Shown: piece by piece, positions 27,043 to 36,023 of the stretch
How the letters are laid out: each line of letters starts with the position of its first letter
Position numbering within the stretch: the stretch's first letter is position 1
Source: Janthinobacterium violaceinigrum
GTDB lineage: Bacteria; Pseudomonadota; Gammaproteobacteria; Burkholderiales; Burkholderiaceae_D
Assembly (NCBI RefSeq): GCF_009208555.1
Contig: NZ_WFLI01000008.1
Span: 62,001 to 126,000, forward strand
DNA: 64,000 nucleotides
Reading direction: 5' to 3'
Program-made: the position numbers and the translations under genes
Notes under the pieces: model-generated
The model's input: only the letters and a program-made list of their open reading frames with translations
Database searches by the model: none
Told to the model about the DNA's origin: nothing

Positions 27043-29895
27043 ATGCCGATGGAAGCATCTTGCGCTGTCCGCTGCCCCTTGTCGCCGAGCACAGGCAGGC
27101 GCGTGTTCGGCTGGCTGGCGCTGCTTGCCCTGCTGTATTGCTGCGCCACGCCGGCACGGGCGCTGGAACCCATTTCCCTGCAACTCAATTTCACGCACCA
27201 GTTCCAGTTTGCCGGCTATTACGCGGCCATCGAGCAGGGCTATTACCGCGAGGCGGGGCTGGAAGTCCGGCTGCGCGAAGGCGGCGGCGGGCCGCTGGCC
27301 GAGGCGGCCGTGCTGGGCGGCCAGGCCGAATATGGCGTGGGCAACAGCACCTTGCTGCTCAGCCGCCTGGCGGGCAAGCCCGTGGTGGTGCTGGCCGTGG
27401 TGTTCCAGCATTCGCCCAGCGTGCTGCTGATGCGCCAGCAAGGCGGCGCGCCCGACGTGCGCAAGCTGGTGGGCGCGCCCGTGATGATAGGCGCGCCTGG
27501 CAATGTAACGGCCGCCTCCGATGAAGTGTCGTTGTTCCTGCAAAAAATGGGCGTCGCGCCGCAGCAGATGCGCCACTTGCCGCCCAGCTACCGGGTCGAG
27601 GATTTAATCGATGGCAAGGTCGACGCCATCGCCGCGTATTCCACCAACGAACCGGACTACCTGGACCGGGCCGGCTTTCCCTACTATCAGTTTACGCCGC
27701 GCACGGCGGGCATCGATTTTTACGGCGACAACCTGTTTACCAGCGAACAGGAATTGCGCCGCCATCCCGAGCGCGTGAAAGCGTTCCGCGCGGCCAGCCT
27801 GCGCGGCTGGCAATACGCGATGGCGCACCGCGAGGAAATGGCGCAGCTGATCCATGCCAAATACAGCCAGCGCCACGACCGCGCGCATCTGCTGTACGAG
27901 GCGCAGCAGATGGAATTGCTGCTGCAGCCCGTGCTGGTGGAGCCGGGCTACATGAATCCCCAGCGCTGGCAGCACATCGCCGATACCTATGCGGCCATGG
28001 GCGTGCTGCCGCGCAATGCCACGGACAGCCACGCCTACCAGGGTTTCCTGTACCACCCCGTGCCCGGCGCCGACCTGGGCTGGCTGTACCTGTCGCTGGG
28101 CGTGGCGGGCAGCCTGCTGGCCGTGTCGGCGGCCTTTCACTTCAGCAACCTGGCGCGCGAGCGCCGCCGCACCGAGGAAACCATCCGCCAGGGGGAGTTG
28201 CGTTTTCGCACCATGTTCGAGGAAGCGCCCATGGGCATTGCCCTGATCGATACTGTGAGCGGGCAGTTTCTTGACATCAATCCGCGCTATCTGGCCATCG
28301 CGGGGCGCACGCTGGAGCACATGAAGCAAACGAGCTGGATGGAGATCAGCCATCCCGACGACGTGGCGGGCGAGCAGGTGCACGTGGCGCAGCTGCTGGA
28401 GCGACGCATGCAGGGTTTCCGCCACGCCAAGCGCATCGTGCGGCCCGATGGCGGCGTGGTGTGGGTCGATGCCTCGGTGACAGCCATCGCCACGACGCGC
28501 CACGGCGGGCCGCACCATCTGTGCATGCTGGAAGACGTGACGGACAAGCGGCAAACGGAAGCGCTGATCTGGCAGCAAGCCAATTTCGATACCTTGACGC
28601 AATTGCCGAACCGGCGCATGTTCCACGAGCGGCTGCGCCAGGCGCTGGCCCAGGGTCGGCGCGATACGAGCCGCGTGGCCATCCTGTTCATCGACCTCGA
28701 CCATTTCAAGGAAGTCAACGACACCCTGGGTCACCACCAGGGCGATATCCTGCTGATCGAAGCGGCGCGGCGCATCCGCGTGGGCGTGCGCGAGACGGAC
28801 ACGGTGGCGCGCCTGGGCGGCGACGAATTCACGGTGATCCTGTCCGACCTCGATGACCTGCAGCAAGTCGACCGCATCGCGCGGCAGATACTCGACGGCT
28901 TGCTGGCGCCGTTCCTGCTGGGGCAGGAGCAGGCGTTCGTGTCGGCGTCGATCGGCATCACCCTGTATCCGGACGACGCGGGCAATATCGAGGACTTGCT
29001 CAAGCATGCGGACCAGGCCATGTATGTGTCGAAGGGCGCGGGGCGCAACCGCTACAGCTACTTTACGCCCGCCATGCAGGTGGCGGCCGTCAACCGCATG
29101 CGCATGGGCGCGGACTTGCGCACGGCCCTGCGGGAGCAGCAGCTGCAGCTGCATTACCAGCCCGTCGTCGAGCTGCATAGCGGCAATATTGTTAAAGTGG
29201 AAGCCTTGCTGCGCTGGAACCATCCGCAGCGGGGCATCGTGTGTCCGCCCGATTTCCTGGCGCTGGCCGAAAGCAGCGGCTTGATCGTCGATATCGGCGA
29301 CTGGGTGCTGCGCACGGCGGCCGCGCAACTGCTGCGCTGGCGCGCGCAGGGGCAGGCCATCGGCTTGCCGGGGCTGCAGCTGTGCCTGAACCAGTCGCCG
29401 CTGGAGCTGCAGCGCGAAGCCGAGGCGCCCGGCACCTGGCTGCGCCAGCTGATGGCGCTCGATGTGCCGGCCTCGGCCATCGTGCTCGACATGCGCGAAG
29501 ATGCGCTGCTGGGGCCAGGCGCCGGCAGCAGCATGGCGCAGCGGCTGCAGCACTTGCGCGAGGCGGGCATGCAGATCGCCCTCGACGACTTCGGCAGCGG
29601 CCATGCCTCGCTCACGCAATTGCAGCAATGCGGCATCGATTACCTGAAGATCGACGGCGTGCTGGTGCGCAAGCTGGCGGCCGGCGCCAGCGAACTGGCG
29701 CTGTGCGAAGCCATCGTCACCATGGCCCACACGCTGGGCTTGCAGGTGATTGCCGAAGGGGTGGAGACGCCGGAGCAGCGCGCGCGGCTGCTGGAGATCG
29801 GCTGCGATTTCGCGCAAGGCGATCTGTTTGCGCCGCCGCTGGCCATCGAAGCGTTCGATGCGCTGCTGCGCGCCCAGCGGCCCTTGCACCCTTGA
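27043..29895 (+). CDS. Periplasmic NMT1/THI5-like sensor, PAS, GGDEF and EAL protein
   Basis: A 950-aa signalling protein. Its order is a signal segment (about 20-41), an NMT1/THI5-like periplasmic binding domain (LQLNFTHQFQFAGYYAAIEQGYY, about 45-330), one transmembrane helix (about 342-362), PAS (about 385-505), GGDEF with intact GGDEF (592-596), and EAL with EALLRW (720-725), DDFGSG and AEGVET. It probably senses a small periplasmic ligand and adjusts cyclic di-GMP. The ELTE-type motif reads DMRE, so the phosphodiesterase half may be altered. It is a single gene with no nearby thiamine genes. Ligand identity is unknown. Confidence 0.88.
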   Translation: MPMEASCAVRCPLSPSTGRRVFGWLALLALLYCCATPARALEPISLQLNFTHQFQFAGYYAAIEQGYYREAGLEVRLREGGGGPLAEAAVLGGQAEYGVGNSTLLLSRLAGKPVVVLAVVFQHSPSVLLMRQQGGAPDVRKLVGAPVMIGAPGNVTAASDEVSLFLQKMGVAPQQMRHLPPSYRVEDLIDGKVDAIAAYSTNEPDYLDRAGFPYYQFTPRTAGIDFYGDNLFTSEQELRRHPERVKAFRAASLRGWQYAMAHREEMAQLIHAKYSQRHDRAHLLYEAQQMELLLQPVLVEPGYMNPQRWQHIADTYAAMGVLPRNATDSHAYQGFLYHPVPGADLGWLYLSLGVAGSLLAVSAAFHFSNLARERRRTEETIRQGELRFRTMFEEAPMGIALIDTVSGQFLDINPRYLAIAGRTLEHMKQTSWMEISHPDDVAGEQVHVAQLLERRMQGFRHAKRIVRPDGGVVWVDASVTAIATTRHGGPHHLCMLEDVTDKRQTEALIWQQANFDTLTQLPNRRMFHERLRQALAQGRRDTSRVAILFIDLDHFKEVNDTLGHHQGDILLIEAARRIRVGVRETDTVARLGGDEFTVILSDLDDLQQVDRIARQILDGLLAPFLLGQEQAFVSASIGITLYPDDAGNIEDLLKHADQAMYVSKGAGRNRYSYFTPAMQVAAVNRMRMGADLRTALREQQLQLHYQPVVELHSGNIVKVEALLRWNHPQRGIVCPPDFLALAESSGLIVDIGDWVLRTAAAQLLRWRAQGQAIGLPGLQLCLNQSPLELQREAEAPGTWLRQLMALDVPASAIVLDMREDALLGPGAGSSMAQRLQHLREAGMQIALDDFGSGHASLTQLQQCGIDYLKIDGVLVRKLAAGASELALCEAIVTMAHTLGLQVIAEGVETPEQRARLLEIGCDFAQGDLFAPPLAIEAFDALLRAQRPLHP

Positions 29896-30064
29896 AACAG
29901 GCAAGGCCCGCCACCAGATCTGGCGCAAGCCTGCGGGACAGGGCTTCCGGCTTGAACGGGCTTATACTCGACCGGCTGGCGCCTGCGCCCGGCTTTGCTG
30001 TCATGGGTCCTGGACCCAGTGCGCAGGCAAACCTTCTTCCATTCACTCAACTCGAGGTGACCTC

Positions 30065-30463
30065 ATGGGCATTTTCAGCAATATCTACAACAAAATCTTC
30101 CACCATTCGTCCGATGCCGCTCCGGCAGCCACGCCCGCCGCCGCTACCGACGCGCCAGCGGCGGCCGCCCCGGCAGCAGCACCTGCACCGGCGGCTGCCG
30201 TGCCGGTGGTGGACGTGGAAGTGGTGCTGGTCGACCTGGCCAGCAAGAACGCGGAAAAACTCAATTGGCGCACGTCCATCGTCGACCTGATGAAACTGCT
30301 TCAACTGGACAGCAGCCTGGCCGCGCGCAAGGAACTGGCGCAAGAGCTGCACTTCACGGGCGACACCAACGATTCGGCCAGCATGAATATCTGGCTGCAT
30401 CGCCAGGTGATGATCAAGCTGGCGGAAAACGGCGGCAAGGTCCCGGAAGAACTCAAAAATTAA
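30065..30463 (+). CDS. DUF3597 family protein
   Basis: A 132-aa protein with N-terminal GIFSNIYNKIF, an Ala/Pro-rich linker (about 18-45), then the family core (ASKNAEKLNWRTSIVDLMKLL and LHRQVMIKLAENGGKVPEEL). It is LysM-associated in some bacteria but no LysM domain is present here. The function is unknown. A strong ribosome-binding site (GAGGTGA) supports the ATG. The frame is open 105 codons further upstream without family similarity. Confidence 0.85.
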   Translation: MGIFSNIYNKIFHHSSDAAPAATPAAATDAPAAAAPAAAPAPAAAVPVVDVEVVLVDLASKNAEKLNWRTSIVDLMKLLQLDSSLAARKELAQELHFTGDTNDSASMNIWLHRQVMIKLAENGGKVPEELKN

Positions 30464-30548
30464 ACACCTGGCGGCGGCAGGGGTATCCACTGCTGCCGCT
30501 ATCCAATCCCGCGGGAACTGCCTATGATGGAGTTCCCATGGCGTCATG

Positions 30549-30585
30549 ATAGCTAAAACTAATTGAAACTATTGCGACAATCAAT
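30549..30585 (+). promoter_or_regulatory. OxyR-like operator of ahpCF
   Basis: Four tetranucleotides, ATAG, TAAT, ATTG and CAAT, are spaced exactly 7 bp apart (30549, 30560, 30571, 30582). They approximate the OxyR pattern ATAG-N7-CTAT-N7-ATAG-N7-CTAT. The site abuts the -35 zone of a promoter with TACACT at 30609-30614, as expected for activation. Confidence 0.65.
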
Positions 30586-30651
30586 TTTGCATATGGGTTA
30601 AAACCCCTTACACTAGAGTCTTACTGATTCACCACACGAGAGGAAATGACT

Positions 30652-31215
30652 ATGTCGCTCATCAATACCCAAGTTAAACCATTCAAGGCAACCGCATACC
30701 ACAATGGCAAATTCGTCGACCTGACGGAAGCGTCGCTGAAAGGCAAGTGGTCGGTATTCGTGTTCTACCCAGCCGACTTCACCTTCGTTTGCCCAACCGA
30801 ACTGGAAGACCTGGCCGATCACCACGCCGAGTTCCAGAAGCTGGGCGTCGATGTCTACGGCATCTCGACCGATACCCACTTCGCGCACAAAGCCTGGCAC
30901 GACACCTCGGACGCCATCAAGAAAGTGCAATACGCACTGATCGGCGACCCAACCGGCGCCCTGTCGCGCAACTTCGAAGTCATGATCGAAGAAGAAGGCC
31001 TGGCACTGCGCGGTACCTTCGTCATCAATCCTGATGGCTTCATCAAAGTGCTGGAAGTGCATGACAACGGCATCGGCCGTGACGCTGCAGAACTGCTGCG
31101 CAAAGTCAAAGCCGCCCAGTACGTGGCGAACCACCCAGGCGAAGTGTGCCCAGCCAAATGGACGGAAGGCGCAGCAACCCTGACCCCATCGCTGGACCTG
31201 GTCGGCAAGATCTAA
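30652..31215 (+). CDS. ahpC: Alkyl hydroperoxide reductase peroxidase subunit AhpC
   Basis: A 187-aa 2-Cys peroxiredoxin, identical in length to E. coli AhpC. It reduces H2O2 and organic peroxides in the cytoplasm. The peroxidatic Cys47 is in FVCPTE and the resolving Cys166 in EVCPAKW. An ATG two codons earlier is possible, but the SD (AGAGGA) is correctly spaced for this one and [11 protein letters not shown] matches the family. It is followed by its reductase ahpF. An OxyR-like site lies upstream. Confidence 0.97.
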   Translation: MSLINTQVKPFKATAYHNGKFVDLTEASLKGKWSVFVFYPADFTFVCPTELEDLADHHAEFQKLGVDVYGISTDTHFAHKAWHDTSDAIKKVQYALIGDPTGALSRNFEVMIEEEGLALRGTFVINPDGFIKVLEVHDNGIGRDAAELLRKVKAAQYVANHPGEVCPAKWTEGAATLTPSLDLVGKI

Positions 31216-31253
31216 GGTGTGAAGCAGCAAGCAGCAAACAAGTAGTTACCGCG

Positions 31254-31281
31254 ATGCCGGCCCGGGTGTCCGGCCCGGCAT
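31254..31281 (+). promoter_or_regulatory. Intercistronic hairpin ahpC-ahpF
   Basis: A 12-bp stem with one mismatch (ATGCCGGCCCGG/CCGGCCCGGCAT) around GTGT, without a T run. It probably sets a higher ahpC than ahpF message level. Confidence 0.55.
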
Positions 31282-31313
31282 TCGCCTAAATATTTGTAGA
31301 AAAGGAAAAAATC

Positions 31314-32909
31314 ATGTTAGACGCCACCCTCAAAACCCAACTGAAATCCTACCTGGAAAAAGTGGTGTATCCGCTTGAGCTGGTCGCTTCTCTCGATGAC
31401 AGCGCAAAAGCCCGCGAGATGAAGGAATTGCTCCAGGAGATAGTCCTGTTGAGCGACAAGATCACGCTGGTCGAGCGCATGGACGCTGGCGTACGGACCC
31501 CGTCGTTCAGCATCAACCGTACAGGCTCCGACATCGGCGTGCGTTTCGCCGGTGTGCCGCTGGGCCATGAATTTACCTCGCTGGTGCTGGCGCTGTTGCA
31601 AGTGGGCGGCCACACCATCAAGTTCGACGATGCCGTGATCGAGCAGATCCGCAACCTCGACGGCGATTACGAGTTTGAAACGTTTATTTCGCTCTCCTGC
31701 CACAACTGCCCGGAAGTGGTGCAGGCATTGAATGCCATGGCGGTGATCAACCCGCGCATCAAGGTCACCACCATCGATGGCGGCGTCTTCCCGCAAGAAG
31801 TGGAAGCGCGCCAGATCATGGCCGTGCCGATGATGTTCCTGAACGGTGAACACTTCGGCCAGGGCCGCACGAATGTCGAGGAAATCCTCGCCAAGCTCGA
31901 CACCAACGCCGGTGCCCGCCAGGCCGAAGCGCTGAACAAGAAAGACGTGTTTGACGTGCTGATCGTCGGCGGCGGCCCTGCCGGTGCGGCAGCGGCCATC
32001 TACGCGGCCCGCAAAGGCATCAAGACGGGCGTGCTGGCCGAACGTTTCGGTGGCCAGGTGCTCGATACCCTGGCGATCGAGAACTTTATTTCCGTCAAGG
32101 AAACGGATGGTCCGAAGTTCGCCGTGGCGCTGGAGCAGCACGTCAAGGAATACGAAGTCGACATCATGAACACCCAGCGCGCCACGAAACTGACGCCGGG
32201 CAAACTGGTGGAGATTGAAACGGCGAATGGCGCCGTCCTGAAAGCCAAGACCGTCATCCTGGCCACCGGTGCCCGCTGGCGCGAAATCAACGTGCCGGGC
32301 GAGAAGGAATACCGCAACCACGGTGTGGCCTACTGCCCGCACTGCGATGGCCCGCTGTTCAAGGGCAAGCGCGTGGCCGTGATCGGCGGCGGCAACTCGG
32401 GCGTGGAAGCGGCGATTGACCTGGCCGGTCTCGTGAAACACGTGACCCTGATCGAGTTCGGCGCGGAACTGCGTGCCGATGCGGTGCTGCAACGCAAGCT
32501 GCACAGTCTGCCTAACGTGACCGTGATCACGTCGGCGCAAACGACGGAAATCCACGGCGACGGCAAGATCGTCAATGGCCTCAGCTACACGGACCGCGTC
32601 AGCGGCGAGTCGAAAAAGGTCGAGCTGGAAGGCGTCTTCGTGCAAATCGGTCTGGTGCCGAACACGGAATGGCTGAAGGGCACGCTGGCCCTGTCGCGCC
32701 ACGGCGAAATCGAAGTGGACGCCCGCGGCCAGACGTCGATCCCTGGCGTGTTTGCGGCCGGCGACGTCACCACGGTGCCGTACAAGCAGATCATCATCGC
32801 TACGGGCGAAGGTGCGAAGGCCGCCCTGTCTGCCTTTGACCACCTGATCCGCTCGGACGACGAGGAAGTGGTCGATGAAGCGGCAGCGAAAGAAGCATTG
32901 ACGGCGTAA
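31314..32909 (+). CDS. ahpF: Alkyl hydroperoxide reductase flavoprotein AhpF
   Basis: A 531-aa NADH-dependent flavoprotein that re-reduces AhpC. The N-terminal double-thioredoxin domain has CHNC (C129, C132). The FAD motif is [10 protein letters not shown] at about residue 222, and the thioredoxin-reductase-like centre is CPHC (C341, C344). NAD binding is by [10 protein letters not shown]. All redox cysteines are present. It is about ten residues longer than the E. coli protein, mostly at the C-terminus. A strong terminator follows. Confidence 0.97.
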   Translation: MLDATLKTQLKSYLEKVVYPLELVASLDDSAKAREMKELLQEIVLLSDKITLVERMDAGVRTPSFSINRTGSDIGVRFAGVPLGHEFTSLVLALLQVGGHTIKFDDAVIEQIRNLDGDYEFETFISLSCHNCPEVVQALNAMAVINPRIKVTTIDGGVFPQEVEARQIMAVPMMFLNGEHFGQGRTNVEEILAKLDTNAGARQAEALNKKDVFDVLIVGGGPAGAAAAIYAARKGIKTGVLAERFGGQVLDTLAIENFISVKETDGPKFAVALEQHVKEYEVDIMNTQRATKLTPGKLVEIETANGAVLKAKTVILATGARWREINVPGEKEYRNHGVAYCPHCDGPLFKGKRVAVIGGGNSGVEAAIDLAGLVKHVTLIEFGAELRADAVLQRKLHSLPNVTVITSAQTTEIHGDGKIVNGLSYTDRVSGESKKVELEGVFVQIGLVPNTEWLKGTLALSRHGEIEVDARGQTSIPGVFAAGDVTTVPYKQIIIATGEGAKAALSAFDHLIRSDDEEVVDEAAAKEALTA

Positions 32910-32921
32910 CTGTCCACGCTG

Positions 32922-32962
32922 AAAAAAAACCGGAACGGCCGCGAGGCCCTTCCGGTTTTTTT
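32922..32962. terminator. Terminator after ahpF, probably bidirectional
   Basis: The stem AACCGGAA-C-GGCC/GGCC-C-TTCCGGTT with a GCGA loop is flanked by an A run and a T run. It could also serve the convergent CzcE-like gene. Confidence 0.85.
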
Positions 32963-32977
32963 ATGCGCAGAGGAAAC

Positions 32978-33316
32978 TTAGCTGCCCGCGTACAGCGGGT
33001 TGCCGGCTACATACACTTGAATGCCGTCGACGGCCATGTCCTTCGGCGCGATCTCGGCCAGGGCAAAGACGGTCTTGTTGTGGAAGGTTTGCACGTGCCA
33101 CGTAAAACGCTGGCCCGCGCGCGCGATGGTGACGGTTTCGCCGCGCGTCACGTTGATGTGGCGCGTGTCGGGCTGCAGGTCGATGCTGCGCTGGGCGGCG
33201 CCATGGTGGGCCGGGGTGCCATAGTCGGCGGCCGTGCCTGTGGGGCCGGCCGCGATGGCGGACGTCGCGAGGATGGCGCACAGGATGGCCAGGGCGCTGC
33301 GGTGGGTATTGAACAT
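32978..33316 (-). CDS. CzcE-domain periplasmic protein
   Basis: A 112-aa protein with a signal peptide (ALAILCAILATSAIAA) and a domain resembling CzcE of Cupriavidus (DYGTPAHHG, DTRHINVTRGETVTI, FTWHVQTF). CzcE binds copper in the periplasm. Three His residues in the mature part could be ligands. The chosen ATG has GGAG seven bases upstream. It is a single gene with no heavy-metal efflux genes alongside. The metal role is inferred from the family. Confidence 0.7.
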   Translation of the reverse strand: MFNTHRSALAILCAILATSAIAAGPTGTAADYGTPAHHGAAQRSIDLQPDTRHINVTRGETVTIARAGQRFTWHVQTFHNKTVFALAEIAPKDMAVDGIQVYVAGNPLYAGS

Positions 33317-33443
33317 GCGGATCTCCAAGAATAGGCTGGACGCGGTGGTAAGCGCGCCGTTTTATCGTAGTGGCTGCACCGGGATCGCCGGTTTTGCAAC
33401 ACGGCATCCTAAGCGCTTCTTGTCTGATCTGCAAAGTCCTATT

Positions 33444-34070
33444 TCACAGCTGCACCGTTGCCGCCAGCGGCACGTCCGGCGCCAGGTGGCTGGTCAGCAC
33501 GATGCACTGGCGCGCCAGCCGGGCCGGTTCGGCCAGGCGCGCGCGCAAGTGGGCCATGGCAGCTGCATCGAGGCCATTGAACGGTTCGTCGATCAGCAGC
33601 AGGCGCACGGGCAAGGCGAGGGCCAGCGCCAGTTGCAGCTTTTTGTGCTGGCCCAGGGACAGGGCGGTGATGCTTTGCTGCAAGGTCGACGTCATGGCAA
33701 ATGCGCCCAGCTCTGCATTCAGCATGGCCTGGTCGGTGCCCGGATACAGGGCCAGGTGCAGGTCGAGAAATTCGTGCACCTGCAGCCAGGGCAGGGCGGG
33801 CGCGTCGCCGCCGCAATAGAAGGCAAGCGCGCGGTAGGCCAGCGGCATGGCGCCGCTATCGATATCGTTCAGGCGGATGGCCCCGCGCGCGGGCAGCAGG
33901 GCGCCGCCCGCCAGCTTCAGCAGGGTAGTCTTGCCGGCCCCGTTGGCGCCGCGCAGCCAGGTGATGCCGGGACCGAATTGCTGGTTGAAGCACTGGAACA
34001 CGCTGTGCGTGGCAAAGTGGAAATCGAGCTGCTCGACGTGCAGCATGGGAGTAGGGGCAGTCAATTCCAT
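33444..34070 (-). CDS. ABC transporter ATP-binding protein
   Basis: A short 208-aa ATPase with Walker A GANGAGKTT, signature LSLGQ and Walker B LLLIDEPFNGLD followed by the H-loop LTSH. It pairs with the membrane protein whose gene it overlaps by ten bases (34061-34070). The exporter's substrate is unknown. GGAAG precedes the chosen ATG. Its size resembles heme-exporter CcmA or simple ABC-2 ATPases, but no other ccm genes are nearby. Confidence 0.82.
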   Translation of the reverse strand: MELTAPTPMLHVEQLDFHFATHSVFQCFNQQFGPGITWLRGANGAGKTTLLKLAGGALLPARGAIRLNDIDSGAMPLAYRALAFYCGGDAPALPWLQVHEFLDLHLALYPGTDQAMLNAELGAFAMTSTLQQSITALSLGQHKKLQLALALALPVRLLLIDEPFNGLDAAAMAHLRARLAEPARLARQCIVLTSHLAPDVPLAATVQL

Positions 34071-35164
34071 AATTCGCTTCCGATGGCGCTCAAGGCAAGG
34101 ATGGAGAAAACGACGAGGGCGACGCGGCCCCGCGCCGTCAGGCGGGGCAGGCCGACGATGGCCAGCAGGGCTGCGCTGGCGGTGACGGCGTACACGCTGG
34201 TCACGCGCCGCTGCAGGGCGGCTGGATCGATGCAGTACAGCAAGACGCCAGCACCGAGCAGCACGGCAAAGGCGGGCAGCAGGCTGGCGGCGCAGGCCAG
34301 GCGCGTCAAGGCCTTGCCGGCCAGGGGCCAGGCGTTCAGCGATGGAGACAGCAAGCCGATCTGTTCGCGCACGGCCTTGTCGCCCCGGTCCGTCACGATG
34401 ACGAGGCTGGCGCTGGCCAGCAAGCCGAGCAAGGGGGCGGGCACGAGGGGCGCGTGCAGCAGCCAGGCCAGCATGCTGGCGCCAGCGCCGGCCAGCAAGA
34501 TGCTTTGCTGCCGGCCAACCACGTTCTCGTTGCGCCAGAACGGCAGCCAGAACAGCTGGCGCCACAGGAATGCGGTGCGCCAGCGGGGCAGCCGCGGCAC
34601 ATAGGCGGTCATCGTGGGCGGGCGCGCCCTTGATGCGGGACGCGGCGCGCGCAGGTGCTGCGCCACGATGAGCGTCGTCAGCAGCCAGGCCAGCAGCCAG
34701 GCGGCGACGGTGGCGGCCATGCCGGGCGCGGCAATGGGGCGCAGCCAGGGCGGTGGCTGCAGCAGCCAGATGGCGGCCGAGACGGCATAGGCGAGGCCCA
34801 GCGGCAGCATCAGCAGGCCGGCCACGGCGATATCGGCTTGCCAGCGCAAGCGGCGTGGCAAGGGCAGCTGGCGCAGCCAGGCGGCAATGCTGGCCGGCAG
34901 CAGCCGCTTGCGCAGCAGCCAGGCGGGCAGGCAGGTCAGCAGGGCTTGCGCGCTGACGATACCCAGGGCGGCGGGCCAGGGCAGGCTCATGGCGAGAAAG
35001 CCGGGCAGGGCGATGACGCTGAGTAAGCCCAGCAGGACGGGACCGGCCAGGAACACGAGGATTTCCATGGAACTGGCCAGGCTGGCGGCAAATTGCAGCG
35101 AAGCATGATGGGCCAGGCGCAAGCGCAAGGCGAGGTAGGGGGAAAGACTGCGGGGCAGGCGCAT
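34061..35164 (-). CDS. Polytopic membrane protein, probable ABC permease partner
   Basis: A 367-aa protein, very rich in Leu, Ala, Pro and Trp, with about nine predicted membrane segments. I recognise no specific family. Overlap with the ATPase gene indicates translational coupling and a two-component transporter. A large Arg/Pro-rich cytoplasmic loop (RAPRPASRARPPTM) lies in the middle. The order permease then ATPase is the transcription order. Substrate and direction of transport are unknown. Confidence 0.65.
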   Translation of the reverse strand: MRLPRSLSPYLALRLRLAHHASLQFAASLASSMEILVFLAGPVLLGLLSVIALPGFLAMSLPWPAALGIVSAQALLTCLPAWLLRKRLLPASIAAWLRQLPLPRRLRWQADIAVAGLLMLPLGLAYAVSAAIWLLQPPPWLRPIAAPGMAATVAAWLLAWLLTTLIVAQHLRAPRPASRARPPTMTAYVPRLPRWRTAFLWRQLFWLPFWRNENVVGRQQSILLAGAGASMLAWLLHAPLVPAPLLGLLASASLVIVTDRGDKAVREQIGLLSPSLNAWPLAGKALTRLACAASLLPAFAVLLGAGVLLYCIDPAALQRRVTSVYAVTASAALLAIVGLPRLTARGRVALVVFSILALSAIGSELWN

Positions 35165-35209
35165 CAGGCAGGAGCGGCAGAGTCGGCAAGAGCGCTGATT
35201 CTAACAGCC

Positions 35210-35273
35210 GGGGTCAGACCCCCGGAGAAGTTAGCGTTGAGCTTGACGTTGGCGGTGTTGAGGGTCTGACTCC
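35210..35273. repeat. Inverted repeat element with GGGGTCAGACCCC termini
   Basis: GGGGTCAGACCCC (35210-35222) and AGGGTCTGACTCC (35261-35273) are inverted with 11 of 13 matches around a 38-bp centre. The termini resemble short extragenic repeats common in proteobacterial genomes, possibly REP-like and mobilised in trans. It lies between the ABC permease start and the tRNA unit. Confidence 0.5.
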
Positions 35274-35280
35274 ACAATGG

Positions 35281-35318
35281 GAAAAGCCCTTCGGTTCAGA
35301 GAACCAAAGGGCTTTTCT
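35281..35318 (-). terminator. Terminator of downstream tRNA unit
   Basis: The stem GAAAAGCCCTT...AAGGGCTTTTC with an inner GGTT/AACC pair lies just past the tRNA-Asp CCA end. Confidence 0.75.
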
Positions 35319-35323
35319 TTTAT

Positions 35324-35400
35324 TGGCGGAGCGGACGGGACTCGAACCCGCGACCCCCGACGTGACAGGCCGGTATTCTAACCAACTGAACTACCACTCC
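35324..35400 (-). tRNA. tRNA-Asp (GTC), copy 2
   Basis: A 77-nt cloverleaf starting GGAGTGGTAGTTCAG, with anticodon GTC in CCTGTCACG, T-arm GGTTCGAGTCC and genome-encoded CCA. It lies 56 bp after tRNA-Val in the same transcript. Confidence 0.97.
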
Positions 35401-35456
35401 AAGCTCGTATGATCTGTGTTGCTGATCCATGAAGCACTGGATAATTTTCTGTTTGG

Positions 35457-35532
35457 TGGTGGGTGCTGAGAGGCTCGAACTCCCGACCTACGCCTTGTAA
35501 GGGCGCCGCTCTACCAACTGAGCTAAGCACCC
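35457..35532 (-). tRNA. tRNA-Val (TAC), copy 2
   Basis: A 76-nt cloverleaf starting GGGTGCTTAGCTCAG, with anticodon TAC in CCTTACAAG, T-arm GAGTTCGAGCC and encoded ACCA. Confidence 0.97.
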
Positions 35533-35584
35533 GCATACCCAGAAAACTATCCCGACGTTTGTCACCACGTCTGGAAGAGGCACT

Positions 35585-35614
35585 ATTATAGGGGGCGCCT
35601 TCCTGCTTGTGCAA
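35585..35614 (-). promoter_or_regulatory. Promoter of downstream tRNA unit
   Basis: On the minus strand, TTGCAC and TATAAT are separated by 18 bp. The -10 is perfect and retained from the duplication. Confidence 0.75.
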
Positions 35615-35717
35615 CTATTCTTGGGGGCTAAAAGCAGTTTTTTTGCTGAAAAGCGCAAAAATGTTCAAGTGCGGGGAGGATGATGCCTTTTCCGGCGCAT
35701 TTGTGGCCCGGAAATGG

Positions 35718-35755
35718 GAAAAGCCCTTCGGTTCAGAGAACCAAAGGGCTTTTCT
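35718..35755 (-). terminator. Terminator of upstream tRNA unit
   Basis: An exact copy of the hairpin at 35281-35318, immediately after the first tRNA-Asp. Confidence 0.75.
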
Positions 35756-35760
35756 TTTAT

Positions 35761-35837
35761 TGGCGGAGCGGACGGGACTCGAACCCGCGACCCCCGACGT
35801 GACAGGCCGGTATTCTAACCAACTGAACTACCACTCC
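35761..35837 (-). tRNA. tRNA-Asp (GTC), copy 1
   Basis: A 77-nt sequence identical to the other copy, with anticodon GTC and encoded CCA. Confidence 0.97.
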
Positions 35838-35891
35838 AAGCTCGTATGATCTGTATTGCTGATCCATGAAGCACTGGACAGTTTTCTGATT

Positions 35892-35967
35892 TGGTGGGTG
35901 CTGAGAGGCTCGAACTCCCGACCTACGCCTTGTAAGGGCGCCGCTCTACCAACTGAGCTAAGCACCC
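35892..35967 (-). tRNA. tRNA-Val (TAC), copy 1
   Basis: A 76-nt sequence identical to the other copy, with anticodon TAC and encoded ACCA. It is the first product of the upstream unit. Confidence 0.97.
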
Positions 35968-36023
35968 ATTGCTTGTCTCAGAAAACCATCCCGACGTTTG
36001 TCACCACGTCTGGAAGAGGCGCT

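Noticed and set aside
29750..30064. Long N-terminal extension of the DUF3597 gene
   Set aside because: It overlaps the GGDEF/EAL gene end in another frame and has no similarity; a strong ribosome site precedes 30065.
33444..35189. A 581-aa fusion covering both the ABC ATPase and the region of the permease
   Set aside because: The N-terminal 370 codons are Arg/Pro-rich shadow of the permease frame. The ATPase has its own SD-supported start at 34070.
35324..35967. tRNA cluster as an attachment site for an integrated element
   Set aside because: No integrase gene, no partial tRNA copy and no phage genes nearby; both copies are full-length.
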